DNA from: Fimbriimonadia bacterium
GTDB lineage: Bacteria > Armatimonadota > Fimbriimonadia > Fimbriimonadales > Fimbriimonadaceae
Direction of reading: 5' to 3'
DNA: 64,000 nt
Assembly: GCA_030427425.1 (NCBI GenBank)
Contig: JAUICQ010000007.1
Span: forward strand, 26,151-90,150
Made by a program: the position numbers and the translations under genes. Positions 17,100-26,006 of the stretch are shown here, piece after piece. Under the pieces are notes generated by a model, which saw only the letters and a list, made by a program, of their open reading frames with translations, ran no database searches and was not told the DNA's origin. Within the stretch, counting starts at the first letter, position 1, and each line of letters opens with the position of its first letter.

Positions 17100-18719
17100 T
17101 TAGGGGCGGTTTTTATATCCTGCTAACGTATATTTTAGTTCAGGTCTACTCTTGCTTAGTTTTTGTTTTAAGGCTTGAGAACAGTGAACGACGATTACTT
17201 CTAAGCTTGCAGGAATATTAATAATTAGTTTCTCATACAGTCTGTCATCCAGATTGCAAACTCCAAGATTGAATGTTTTCAACATATGTAGTCGACTAAT
17301 TGCTGTAATCTCTTGGCCTTGATAATCTGTTGATTCGATATTTAAATGTTCTAATTTGTCTGTTATATTTAAGAGAAGATTGTTCCATGTGTATCCTAGG
17401 TTACATCTAGGTAACTGCAGTATTCGGAGCATTTCAAGTCTATAGATGGTCTCTACCTGTTGCCCATGATAATCTGTCCAAGAAAGGTCTAATTTTTTTA
17501 AGGTCTTAGGAAGGTTTGGTATAAGATAGTTCCAATTTTCTCCTAGGTTACATTGATGGAGTAATAGTGTACTTAGTCTATGTAGATTCTGAAGTTTATC
17601 TGCTTGTTGACCCTGATAATCTGAAGAGTTAAGTTCTAATGCTTCTAATGAATCTGGAAGATTAGGAATCAGCTTGTCCCACGCTTCTCTTAACTTACAC
17701 TTAGGTAGCAAGAGCATTCTAAGTGATTTTAGCTTTTGAAACTGATGCGCTTCCTCACCAGCATAATCAGACCAATTAAGGTTAAGAATTTCTAGTGATT
17801 CTGGTAAATGGGGAATGAGATTTTTCCATTCTTTAGTTAAACGGCAGTAGTAGAGGCTGAGGTTGCTGAGATTTTGTAGATCCTGCATTATATCGGCATT
17901 CTCACCTTGGTAATCAGTGCTATCTAGTACAAGCGATTCTAAGTTAATTGGTAGACTGGAGATGCATCTGTGCCATAGGCCTGCTAGTTTACATGAAGTG
18001 AGATTTAACTCTTTTAGTTGTTCTAGATTGCTGAGATATTCTATATTATTAGTGTTAAGATTAAAACTGTTCTTGTATATGCAAAGCTTTTGTATACTGT
18101 CTGGTACTGCTTCTAATAGTGCACCTAAGGATTCATCTAGTAAGCATTCCTCTAATTCTAATACTTTTAACTTATTGCGACCTGATATCATCTGTAAAAC
18201 ATCAGATGTTGTATTTCTGCATTTTTGAATAATTAAATTTTCTAGGCTTGGGAGTGACTCACTAATAAAGGTGATATGTCTGTCTTCAAGTAGTATTGCA
18301 GACCATTTTGGATTGTTCTGTTTTATTAATACTTCCGTTACACCAAAAGTAAAAGTTTCCGTATTTATCTTCTCTCTAATAATGGGTTGTAGGGTAATAA
18401 GCCTGTTTAATTGTTTTATGGTAGTAATAGGGTGGTTAGTCCATGTGTGTGGATCTTCAAAGATGTTCATGTAATCTTTGTTTTTTGGCAATGCTTCAAT
18501 AGTATCAATAAGTTTATTTGAATCAACATTGTCTAGAATAATATTCAGGAGTGCATGTTCGTTTCCGAATAAACATTTCATGAAGTAGAAGTTAGGTTCA
18601 TGGGTATCTGTAGGCGCTTCTTGATATGTTTCTGACAAGTGTGTTTGTGTGGGGAAAGATAGTGTTGTAATGAATACCAGAGCTAATATTGTGATAATTA
18701 TTCTGTAGAAGCTAATCAT
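17100..18719 (-). CDS. Exported LRR protein with 49-residue repeat modules
   Basis: This 539-aa protein has a signal peptide (ITILALVFITTLSFPTQT), an N-terminal domain of about 170 residues, then leucine-rich modules of 49 residues. Each module carries two LRRs with the marks 'LPxSLExLxLxxxDYxGxxA' and 'LRxLxLxxCxLgxxWxxLIPN'. The N-terminal domain (THPITTIKQLNRLITLQPIIREKI, shown only in its ITTIKQLNRLITLQ core) aligns with IATLGQLKNLIELQ of the LRR gene at 42.8 kb. The modules are nearly the same family too, though the genes are 24 kb apart. It is likely a secreted or surface interaction protein. The 3' end abuts the flagellar operon. Confidence 0.8.
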   Translation of the reverse strand: MISFYRIIITILALVFITTLSFPTQTHLSETYQEAPTDTHEPNFYFMKCLFGNEHALLNIILDNVDSNKLIDTIEALPKNKDYMNIFEDPHTWTNHPITTIKQLNRLITLQPIIREKINTETFTFGVTEVLIKQNNPKWSAILLEDRHITFISESLPSLENLIIQKCRNTTSDVLQMISGRNKLKVLELEECLLDESLGALLEAVPDSIQKLCIYKNSFNLNTNNIEYLSNLEQLKELNLTSCKLAGLWHRCISSLPINLESLVLDSTDYQGENADIMQDLQNLSNLSLYYCRLTKEWKNLIPHLPESLEILNLNWSDYAGEEAHQFQKLKSLRMLLLPKCKLREAWDKLIPNLPDSLEALELNSSDYQGQQADKLQNLHRLSTLLLHQCNLGENWNYLIPNLPKTLKKLDLSWTDYHGQQVETIYRLEMLRILQLPRCNLGYTWNNLLLNITDKLEHLNIESTDYQGQEITAISRLHMLKTFNLGVCNLDDRLYEKLIINIPASLEVIVVHCSQALKQKLSKSRPELKYTLAGYKNRP

Positions 18720-18865
18720 TCGTCCCCATTTATAAATTTAATTTTAATACTTGTTTAATAAGTTGCAAGAATTGTTCTTGAGAAAAAGATCAATTGTAGC
18801 AAGTCTATTATACCAGGTATTTTGACGGGGCGGTGTGAATCTGGTGGTGGGGTTGTATGGTAGTT

Positions 18866-18913
18866 ATAAAACAGAGAGGCTCCTCGGTGTGCCGAGGAGC
18901 CTCTCTGTTTTAT
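18866..18913. terminator. Strong hairpin terminator after rpmF
   Basis: A perfect 22-bp stem (ATAAAACAGAGAGGCTCCTC... 18866-18887, partner 18892-18913) with a 4-base loop. It lies just past the rpmF stop on the minus strand and carries A- and T-rich ends, so it can act on both strands. Confidence 0.85.
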
Positions 18914-18929
18914 ATAACTTCTTTGTAAG

Positions 18930-19118
18930 TTAGTTTTTGTGAGCTGAACCAGGGAGAATTCTTCCTTTAAACTCTCCTTCTTCTGTTGCGTGATGTCTTC
19001 TAATAATCTTGGTACCTTCAGCTGTTTGAATAGCTTGAATTTCGGGTAGTACTGCCTTCTGATGTGTTCTTCTTTTTGCTGTTCTCGAATGACTATGTCT
19101 TCTCTTCGGTAATGCCAT
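18930..19118 (-). CDS. rpmF: 50S ribosomal protein L32
   Basis: The 62-aa basic protein opens with MALPKRRHSHSRTAKRR, the L32 signature (MA.PKR..S.SR...RR), and has the usual length. The rpmG gene lies just upstream on the same strand, and a strong hairpin follows. The Cys ligands of zinc-type L32 are absent. Confidence 0.93.
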   Translation of the reverse strand: MALPKRRHSHSRTAKRRTHQKAVLPEIQAIQTAEGTKIIRRHHATEEGEFKGRILPGSAHKN

Positions 19119-19152
19119 AATTTTCCTCTAAAAATAATTAATATAGAATTTG

Positions 19153-19320
19153 TTACTTTTTCTCTTTATGGAGAGTAACTTTTCTTAATCGTGGGTTATA
19201 CTTTTTTAACTCTAATTTATCGGGAGTGTTTCTCTTATTCTTTGTTGTTACTACGAAGTGTTTGCTATCTTCGGTACAAACTAGTCTGATAATCTCCCTT
19301 ACTCCTGCTTTCTTTGCCAT
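19153..19320 (-). CDS. rpmG: 50S ribosomal protein L33
   Basis: This is a 55-aa small ribosomal protein on the minus strand. It starts [15 protein letters not shown] and contains YVTTKNK-like [20 protein letters not shown] and ends [11 protein letters not shown], all standard for L33. The Cys pairs of zinc-type L33 are lacking. It probably forms an operon with rpmF, 34 bases downstream. Confidence 0.93.
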   Translation of the reverse strand: MAKKAGVREIIRLVCTEDSKHFVVTTKNKRNTPDKLELKKYNPRLRKVTLHKEKK

Positions 19321-19383
19321 AAATATACCTTATACTTTCTTACTCTATATATTACCATATCTTTTTGCAGCTAAAATATAATA

Positions 19384-21729
19384 GTGAGCACTATTCTACA
19401 ACTTTCTACTCAACAGAAGAAAATTATTGAAGAAAACAGATCAAAATTTGTTGTCAAGGCGTCTGCTGGTACTGGTAAAACTACGGTACTTGTACAAAGA
19501 TATTTGATGCATGTTTTAGAGAGGGGTATATCTCCGGAAAATATTTTATGTATTACGTTTACGAAAAAGGCTGCGGCTGAGATGAAGAAGCGTATTATTT
19601 TTGCATTAATTGAGAGGGAGGCTTATGATGCTGCACAGGTAGCGGAGACGGGTCCGGTGCAGACTCTTCACAGTTTTTGCGAGAACATTCTTAGGGAGAA
19701 TGCGTTGTATGGGGGTTATGATGCGGAATTTTCTATTTTGGATGATGCCGATTTGAATACGCTTATACAGAGGGCGATAACTGATGTATTGGATGAGATT
19801 GTTTCTGACAAGGAGGAGAGATACCCTTCTGGAACAAAAGATTTTCTATATACTTTAGCCGGTGAGAAGGTATATGGTTTTGTTCCTGCTCTGGAGGTTA
19901 AGATATCGAGAGAGATCCGTGCTGTGTTAGGGGCATTACGATCTGGGGTTCACAGTAGGGAGTATTTGGAAGAGATTTACAAAGATTCTGTTAGTTGTAT
20001 AGAATTTTGGAAGAAGTGCATTTTAGAGAATTTGAATTTGGGAGATACAGATTTTCAGGATGAAGTTCATTTAGAGTGGAAGTTATGGAAGAAGCATCTG
20101 AAACAGATATTGAATCAGCGTGGTGTGAAGATTCCTAGATGGCTAGCTGCAGTTGCAGACGAAGATGTAGAGAGGGATGCTAGTGATACGGTAATTCTGA
20201 TGCAGATTACTCTCAAGGTATGGGAGAAGCTTGAATGTTTAATGAGAAAGTTGCAGAAATTTGATTTTGCGTACATCGAGCGGAGTGCTGTTGATCTTTT
20301 AGAGCGGGACGGATATGTTAAGAGTAGAATTCGGCAAAAATATCGTGTTGTAATGGTAGATGAATCTCAGGATTTGAATCCGGTTCAGTATAAGTTGGTT
20401 CAAGCGTTGGATCCGGAAGTGGAGATGTTGGTAGGGGATCCGCAGCAATCGATTTACAAATTTAGGAATGCGGATTATAAGCTATTTCACGATCATGCGC
20501 TCCAGACTCATGTTTTGCCGCTCACTAATAACTATCGATCTCAGGAGGGGATACTGAGGTATGTTGACGATTTTTTCTATGCTCACTGGCGTGAGAGGTA
20601 TCAGAATTTTGTTGATAGTAGTTCTGTAGCTGTTACTGAAGACGATCCTTTTGTTACTGCAGATTCTGAGGAGCAGAGTGTCTACAGAGGTATTGAATAC
20701 TGGATGGATTATCACTTAGATACTAATGATGTTGCATCCAGGGTGGAGAGATTGATAAAAGAGGATGGCTGGAATTATCGCGATATAGCTATTCTTTGCA
20801 GGCGCATTTCTACGGCATCGGAGATTAGTAGTGCTTTAACAGGTTTGAATTTGCCTAATACTGTGGTAGGAGGCTCTGAAAAGTTTTTTGCAAAGCTTGA
20901 GATTAAGGATGTGTATCATGCATTGGTCTCTTTAGTGAATCCGCTGAACGATTTTAGTATGCTCTCTCTTCTTAGGGGTGATATGGTGGGATTGCAGTTA
21001 GAGACCATAGTGGAGATTGCTGCTGAAAAGCCCATTTTTAAGCATTTAGAGAAGTATTCTGCTAAGACTATGGAGGAGAATGAGAAGATTGCAAAATTTC
21101 TAACATGGTTCAGAAAGATACATAGCAATATAGACAGGTATAGTGCTTGGGAGGCGCTGCACGAGCTATATGACCAGTCCGGATTTTTGGAGAAGTTGCT
21201 TGCTGCGGAGAATTTGCAAGCGTATGCCAACGTTCGGAAATTGTTAACGATGGCTGCTTTGAAGCCAGAGTGTAATCCGTTATTATTTTCTGAATATATT
21301 TATGATATTCAGAGTTTGAATCACAGAGAGGGTGAATCGCCGATTTATGATGCAAATGATAATACTATTAAGATTTTAACTATCCATAAGTCTAAGGGTT
21401 TAGAGTTCCCCGTGGTGATTTTGCCTGATGTTTATTCGAAAATTCATCGGAGCATGCCTAGTTTATATGCGGAATCCGATACTGGTTTGGTGTGCACGAG
21501 GTATGAGAAGTCGGCATCTGCTTTGTTTAGGATGATGCATGAGAGTGTGCAGCTTAGCAGTTACGAGGAAGAGTTGCGAGTTTTGTATGTAGCGTTCACT
21601 CGTGCCAAAGAGAAGTTGTGTTTACTTACTCATCTATCTCCAAGTAATGAGACCGTTGGTGGGATTATTCATCGTACGATAAATCCGGAAGATGGGGAGA
21701 ACATGGGCATTAAAGTAAGAAAAAAGTAA
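19384..21729 (+). CDS. UvrD/AddA-type helicase without nuclease domain
   Basis: This is a superfamily 1A 3'-5' DNA helicase of 781 aa. Motif I is ASAGTGKTT (residues 26-34), Ia ITFTKKAAAEM, II VVMVDESQDLNP, III VGDPQQSIYKFRNADY, IV LTNNYRSQEG, V ILTIHKSKGLEFPVVILPD and VI RVLYVAFTRAKEKL. The ASAGTGKT form and overall order are closest to the AddA/RecB-like group. The C-terminal RecB nuclease domain is missing, since the protein ends about 40 residues after motif VI. No addB/recC partner is adjacent. The GTG start at 19384 immediately follows the divergent rpmG. Role in recombination or repair is inferred. Confidence 0.85.
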   Translation: MSTILQLSTQQKKIIEENRSKFVVKASAGTGKTTVLVQRYLMHVLERGISPENILCITFTKKAAAEMKKRIIFALIEREAYDAAQVAETGPVQTLHSFCENILRENALYGGYDAEFSILDDADLNTLIQRAITDVLDEIVSDKEERYPSGTKDFLYTLAGEKVYGFVPALEVKISREIRAVLGALRSGVHSREYLEEIYKDSVSCIEFWKKCILENLNLGDTDFQDEVHLEWKLWKKHLKQILNQRGVKIPRWLAAVADEDVERDASDTVILMQITLKVWEKLECLMRKLQKFDFAYIERSAVDLLERDGYVKSRIRQKYRVVMVDESQDLNPVQYKLVQALDPEVEMLVGDPQQSIYKFRNADYKLFHDHALQTHVLPLTNNYRSQEGILRYVDDFFYAHWRERYQNFVDSSSVAVTEDDPFVTADSEEQSVYRGIEYWMDYHLDTNDVASRVERLIKEDGWNYRDIAILCRRISTASEISSALTGLNLPNTVVGGSEKFFAKLEIKDVYHALVSLVNPLNDFSMLSLLRGDMVGLQLETIVEIAAEKPIFKHLEKYSAKTMEENEKIAKFLTWFRKIHSNIDRYSAWEALHELYDQSGFLEKLLAAENLQAYANVRKLLTMAALKPECNPLLFSEYIYDIQSLNHREGESPIYDANDNTIKILTIHKSKGLEFPVVILPDVYSKIHRSMPSLYAESDTGLVCTRYEKSASALFRMMHESVQLSSYEEELRVLYVAFTRAKEKLCLLTHLSPSNETVGGIIHRTINPEDGENMGIKVRKK

Positions 21730-21848
21730 GTGGAAAGATACATATATTTTAATCTGAATGCAATATTTCAGAAAAAAATAGTATACTTAACTAGTATAGA
21801 AATTTTTAAACGGGGTGTTATGCTGCCTCGTGATAGAGTGTGTAACTT

Positions 21849-22286
21849 ATGAATAGAACATTTAGTATGCAAAAATATACCCCAGAACGCAAATGGTACG
21901 TGATAGATGCCACGGGGCAATCATTAGGAAGATTAACATCAAGAATTAGTAAGCTTTTACAGGGTAAAAATAAGCCAACATTCTGCTACAACCAGGACTG
22001 TGGTGATTTTGTAATTGTTACCAACGCTGAAAAAGTAGCTTTAACAGGGAATAAGCAGGATGAATTGCTCTATTCTCACTCTAACTTTCCTGGTGGATTA
22101 AAGTCTATTAGTCGTGAGAGAATGAGAGAAGAAAAGCCAGTTCAGCTTATTGAAAGAGTTGTTTGGGGAATGATGCCAAAAACAAAGCTTGGTAGAGAAT
22201 TAATGACCAAGTTAAAAGTATATGCTGGCGATGCACATCCACATGATGCACAACAACCGGAGAAGATAGAACTAGCAAGTTTATAA
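21849..22286 (+). CDS. rplM: 50S ribosomal protein L13
   Basis: 145 aa with the L13 hallmarks: WYVIDATGQSLGRLTSRISKLLQGKNKP, DCGDFVIVTNAEKVALTGNK (each shown in the ribosomal-protein register), and VWGMMPKTKLGRELMTKLKVYAG. It lies 24 bases before rpsI in the conserved L13-S9 operon. The start has little Shine-Dalgarno signal. Confidence 0.97.
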   Translation: MNRTFSMQKYTPERKWYVIDATGQSLGRLTSRISKLLQGKNKPTFCYNQDCGDFVIVTNAEKVALTGNKQDELLYSHSNFPGGLKSISRERMREEKPVQLIERVVWGMMPKTKLGRELMTKLKVYAGDAHPHDAQQPEKIELASL

Positions 22287-22310
22287 TAGCTAGGTGGAAA
22301 GAGATTTATT

Positions 22311-22712
22311 ATGAGTAAAGCAAGCAACTATATTGGTTACGGAACAGGTAAAAGAAAGAGCGCTATTGCTAGAGTTTGGATTTCTAAGGGTAGCGGCGCT
22401 ATAAATATAAACAATAGAGAGTATCAGAGCTATCTCTGCAGACCAACTCTAGGCATTTTAGCACGCCGACCTCTTACCGATCTTGGTTTAGGTGATGCAT
22501 ATGATGTAAAAGCTACTGCAAAGGGTGGTGGAACTAGCGGTCAGGCTGGTGCGCTTAGATTAGGTATTGCTAGAGCATTATTAAACATGGATGAAAACCT
22601 ACGATCTACGCTCAGAACAGGTGGTCATCTTACTAGAGATGCTAGAGTTAAAGAACGAAAGAAATACGGTAGAAAGAAAGCTAGAAGAGGATTCCAATTC
22701 TGTAAGCGATAA
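22311..22712 (+). CDS. rpsI: 30S ribosomal protein S9
   Basis: 133 aa ending in ARRGFQFCKR, where the conserved S9 tail (normally FSKR) reaches the P site. GTGKRKSAIARVWI at the start and KKYGRKKARR near the end are diagnostic. It is followed by a rho-independent terminator. The Cys in the C-terminal FCKR replaces the usual Ser. Confidence 0.97.
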   Translation: MSKASNYIGYGTGKRKSAIARVWISKGSGAININNREYQSYLCRPTLGILARRPLTDLGLGDAYDVKATAKGGGTSGQAGALRLGIARALLNMDENLRSTLRTGGHLTRDARVKERKKYGRKKARRGFQFCKR

Positions 22713-22737
22713 TTTCTGCGTTATTGTTTTTTAAAAA

Positions 22738-22772
22738 GTGACTCCGAATTTGTTCGGGGTCGCTTTTTTTTT
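22738..22772 (+). terminator. Rho-independent terminator of rplM-rpsI
   Basis: GTGACTCCGAA pairs with TTCGGGGTCGC (two G-U pairs) around a TTTG loop and is followed by eight or more T. Confidence 0.9.
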
Positions 22773-22779
22773 ATGCTTG

Positions 22780-23290
22780 TGTCTTCAATGATTGGGAGTT
22801 TTTGAAAACACTCAGGATTAATCATATTTATAATGGACTGGATTCCTATTCCGGAATGACAATAGAGGGCAGGACGATACTTTAAAAATCCACCCCTCAC
22901 GCCTAAAATGTCACCCCTGTGTGTGTTCACTAATTCTGTGACAATGCAGGAGTAGCGACTTTCAAATGCGGGGCTACATTTTCCAATCATCTCCCCACGG
23001 CCGGTCATCCTCGAAGGGGATCCACATATTGATATATCATCACCAAGTGTGGGTTGAAAAACACTCAGGAATAATAATATTGATAATAGTCTGGATTCTG
23101 ATTCCGGAATGACAAAACAGCGGTGGGTTCAAGAAATCTCGCAAAAAATCGTCACGGACCCCGGAAACTATAAAAATTCCGGGGTGACAATGCAGAAGTA
23201 GCGACTTTCAAATGCGGGGCTACATTTTCCAATCATCTCCCCACGGCCGGTCATCCTCGAAGGGAATCCATAGCCCTTATATTTGCCTTT
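22780..23290. repeat. Interspersed repeat cluster, copy 2
   Basis: This gene-free stretch carries two partial units read on the minus strand. They include the segment around 'GTAGCGACTTTCAAATGCGG' (near 22950 and 23203), the 'CGGCCGGTCATCCTCGAAGG' segment (near 23000 and 23245), and a hairpin CCCCGGAA-N10-TTCCGGGG at 23159-23184. A 95-aa reading frame across it is only repeat. Confidence 0.85.
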
Positions 23291-23366
23291 CGCAGATTAG
23301 TTATCATAAAAACATAACAATTGCGTGTTTTTTTTTTTTTCATTGATTCCAAAAATAAGTAATGTG

Positions 23367-25025
23367 ATGAAGAGTTTCGCTTATAAATTGGGAATAGTAG
23401 TAGGAACAATCGGCTTAGTGTCTGGTTGTGGAAGTAGTAGTGGCAGTAGTGTTAGTGGATCAGGTGCCAGTAGCGTTAAAAAGACAGGCTTAGCACCGTT
23501 ATCTCCAGTATCAGGTTCAGTGCAGAAAGAAGGATCTGCTGGAATAGGAACAAGAAATCATAACGGCGGAGAGATTCTCTCTACGCTAAAGGATAAGGCA
23601 GCAAAGTATACAGAAGATATTCAGAAAGCTAAAAATGGTTCTGATTTGCGTAAAACAATGGAGTACTTGAGTAAAAAGTCTGAATTATCAAACGACCTGA
23701 TATTTGTAGTGGATGTATATTTCTACAAGAATGGAAAAGAAGGTGAAATGGATTGGTGGACTGGTGCGGAAATGTACTCAAAGAATGGAGAGTTTTACGT
23801 AAAAGGAGTAAAACAGAATGATGACATCTGGTATTCATCTGGTGACTTTCCTGACTATTATAATATAGGTGAATACAAATATAGTTTTAAGAATGCACGC
23901 GTCGTGTTAAGTCCGGTTGTAATGGCTTCCAATGTTGACATAAAAGGTCTTACGGGTTACTTGAAGGAATGTACGCCTGGTATGCACTTGTATAATAAGA
24001 TGAAGGAACTAAGTAAAAAGCCTGAATTTTCAGACAACATGATATTTACTGTGGACGTATATCATCAAGATAGATGGTGGAGTAGCAAAAAAATGGTTTA
24101 CTCTAGTTCTTATGGAATGTTTTTGGTATACGGTGTAAGAAAGGATGCTGATGGTAGTGAAAATCCAATAAAGTATTCATTGCAAGACTTTAATGACTAT
24201 TATAATGAGGGTGATGATAGGGAATTTAAGTTTAAGGAATTAAGAGTAACTTCAGAGAAATATATTTCAGCAGAGGATATTGCAAGTATAAGTAAAATGA
24301 TTAGGAATAATGATGCTACCGGGCTTACGCATTATGTGAATAATGCGACCTCTGGTACGAACTTGTACTATCGGATGAAGGCCTTAAGTGATAGTGAGGC
24401 AGGTTTCAGTCTAGCAGGTCTGACATTTAGTGTGAATATATATTATCATGGGAATGGCGAATATGATGGACCAATGGGATGGTTCCATAACAGAGAAATG
24501 CTTTACAATAATTACCTCGATAAATTTGTTGTAGGAGGTGTAAGAAAAAATGCTTATCATCCTATAGGATATACCTCTGAAGAATTTGATAAGTATTACA
24601 ATAAGGGTAATAAAAAATATAGTTTTAGGGGCATACACGTAGTGAATGCTACAGTATTATCCTTACAAAAGATGATTTCGAACAACGACACCTCCAGTCT
24701 TACTGGTTACATTAAAGGTGCTGTAGATGGTAAGGATTTAGTTAGTAGGATGAAGACATTAGTAGCAATGCCGAATTTTTTGGATTATTTCTCATTTACT
24801 TCGGATATATACAAGAAGGATTTCTATGGATATGTGTATACTGTCGACGGTGCTTACTGGAATCGATTACGCATGCAAGAACCTACATTTCAGATCTTAA
24901 CTAAGGGTGCTCAGCATGGTACTTATACGCTTTCGTCCGATAAGCTTGTATATCAAAAAAAGCCAGAATCAGAAAAAGACAAATTTAATTTCGGTAACGT
25001 AAAAGTAGTTGAAATGAGAAGGTAA
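23367..25025 (+). CDS. Lipoprotein with four tandem divergent domains
   Basis: The function is unknown. The ATG at 23367 gives a lipoprotein signal with lipobox LVSGC; the in-frame start at 23325 would add a poly-Phe stretch before it. After a Ser/Gly-rich linker come four repeats of about 110-120 residues. Each has a helix (KxMxxLSKKxxxSxxxIF), a strand pair (TVDVYxxxxWW), then GVRKxxxxPIxYS, DYYNxGxxxxxFKxxxVV. The fourth is the most diverged. The protein is very rich in Tyr, Trp and Lys. It probably sits on the outer or inner membrane as a surface binding protein. Confidence 0.7.
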   Translation: MKSFAYKLGIVVGTIGLVSGCGSSSGSSVSGSGASSVKKTGLAPLSPVSGSVQKEGSAGIGTRNHNGGEILSTLKDKAAKYTEDIQKAKNGSDLRKTMEYLSKKSELSNDLIFVVDVYFYKNGKEGEMDWWTGAEMYSKNGEFYVKGVKQNDDIWYSSGDFPDYYNIGEYKYSFKNARVVLSPVVMASNVDIKGLTGYLKECTPGMHLYNKMKELSKKPEFSDNMIFTVDVYHQDRWWSSKKMVYSSSYGMFLVYGVRKDADGSENPIKYSLQDFNDYYNEGDDREFKFKELRVTSEKYISAEDIASISKMIRNNDATGLTHYVNNATSGTNLYYRMKALSDSEAGFSLAGLTFSVNIYYHGNGEYDGPMGWFHNREMLYNNYLDKFVVGGVRKNAYHPIGYTSEEFDKYYNKGNKKYSFRGIHVVNATVLSLQKMISNNDTSSLTGYIKGAVDGKDLVSRMKTLVAMPNFLDYFSFTSDIYKKDFYGYVYTVDGAYWNRLRMQEPTFQILTKGAQHGTYTLSSDKLVYQKKPESEKDKFNFGNVKVVEMRR

Positions 25026-25048
25026 AATAAAATTTTTTACCAGTTAAT

Positions 25049-25077
25049 CCCCCCAAGTAGTGCTTCTACTTGGGGGG
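25049..25077 (+). terminator. Hairpin terminator after the lipoprotein gene
   Basis: CCCCCCAAGTAG (25049-25060) pairs perfectly with CTACTTGGGGGG (25066-25077). It lies just past the stop codon. No U-tract follows. Confidence 0.7.
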
Positions 25078-25079
25078 GC

Positions 25080-25445
25080 AAGCAGTTTGTAGTGCGAGGT
25101 CCCGATTAATACTGAAAAACTAATATTGCTGGCAGGACCCGGATCTCCGTCCTCGAAGGGGAAGGGCCATGATCTTCTATAGAAACATTAAATCTCGCAA
25201 AAAATCGTCACGGACCCCGGAAACTATAAAAATTCCGGGGTGACAATGCAGGAAGTAGCGACTTTCAAATGCGGGGCTACATTTGCCAATCATCTCCTCA
25301 CGGCCGGTCATCCTCGAAGAGGATCCACATATTGATATATCATCACCAAGTGTGGGTTCAAAGACAATGAGGAAAAATAATATTGATAATAGACTGGATT
25401 CCGATTCCGGAATGACAGGTTAGAGGCGGGGAGTAGGGTGATAGT
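25080..25445. repeat. Interspersed repeat cluster, copy 3
   Basis: This is a minus-oriented unit nearly the same as that at 23.15 kb: the hairpin CCCCGGAA (25215-25222)/TTCCGGGG (25233-25240), then the GTAGCGACTTTCAAATGCGG segment, the CGGCCGGTCATCCTCGAAGA segment, and TTGATATATCATCACCAAGT. Confidence 0.85.
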
Positions 25446-25486
25446 TGAGGTGTCGAATAAAATCCGACACCTTGAAAAGAGTTTTC

Positions 25487-25900
25487 TTACTTTACAGTAC
25501 CTTCAGAGAACCAGAGTTCGATCTCTGCCTTAGCCGCATCAGCATCAGCGCTGCTATGCACGAGGTTGTCGTCGATGGTTAGTGCGAAATCGCCCCGTAC
25601 GGTCCCAGGTGCGGCTTCTACAGGGTTTGTGGCTCCCATAGTGCTTCTTACTGCTTTCACAGCATTTGCGCCGGATATTACCATAGCTACGATTGGGCCG
25701 CTAGTGAGGTAGTCGCAAACTTCTCCAAAGAAGGGTCGGCTGGCATGTTCTGCGTAATGTTTTTCTACTGTACTTCTTTCTGCATTCATTAATTTCATTG
25801 CAGCTACTGAGAGGTTTCTGTTTTCTAGACGTTTGGTAATCTCTCCGATAAGGTTTCTACTTACTCCGCCTGGCTTAATTAGTACTAATGTTTTTTCCAT
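25487..25900 (-). CDS. ndk: Nucleoside diphosphate kinase
   Basis: The enzyme transfers the gamma phosphate from ATP to NDPs through a phospho-His. The 137-aa length is normal. The start EKTLVLIKPGGVSRNLIGEI corresponds to the family's 'KPDAV' region, GVRG appears as GTVRGDFA, and the active-site His lies in NLVHSSAD. Two changes from consensus: KPGGV for KPDAV, and the HGSD motif reads HSSA. It is transcribed alone on the minus strand. Confidence 0.94.
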   Translation of the reverse strand: MEKTLVLIKPGGVSRNLIGEITKRLENRNLSVAAMKLMNAERSTVEKHYAEHASRPFFGEVCDYLTSGPIVAMVISGANAVKAVRSTMGATNPVEAAPGTVRGDFALTIDDNLVHSSADADAAKAEIELWFSEGTVK

Positions 25901-25915
25901 GAAATAATCTCCAAT

Positions 25916-25940
25916 TAAAAAGGACCCCGTAAGGGGTCCG
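25916..25940 (-). terminator. Rho-independent terminator of the debranching enzyme gene
   Basis: GGACCCC (25922-25928) pairs with GGGGTCC (25933-25939) over a 4-base loop. Read on the minus strand it is followed by five T, so it ends transcripts coming from 27.9 kb. Confidence 0.85.
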
Positions 25941-26006
25941 CTTACTATTTAATGATACAACAATTCAGTGGAGAGAATCCTGGTAATGCAATTATTCTTT
26001 TCCTGA

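Noticed and set aside
22721..23008. Reading frame of 95 aa on the minus strand
   Set aside because: Runs through the rpsI terminator and the repeat; translation of repeat DNA.
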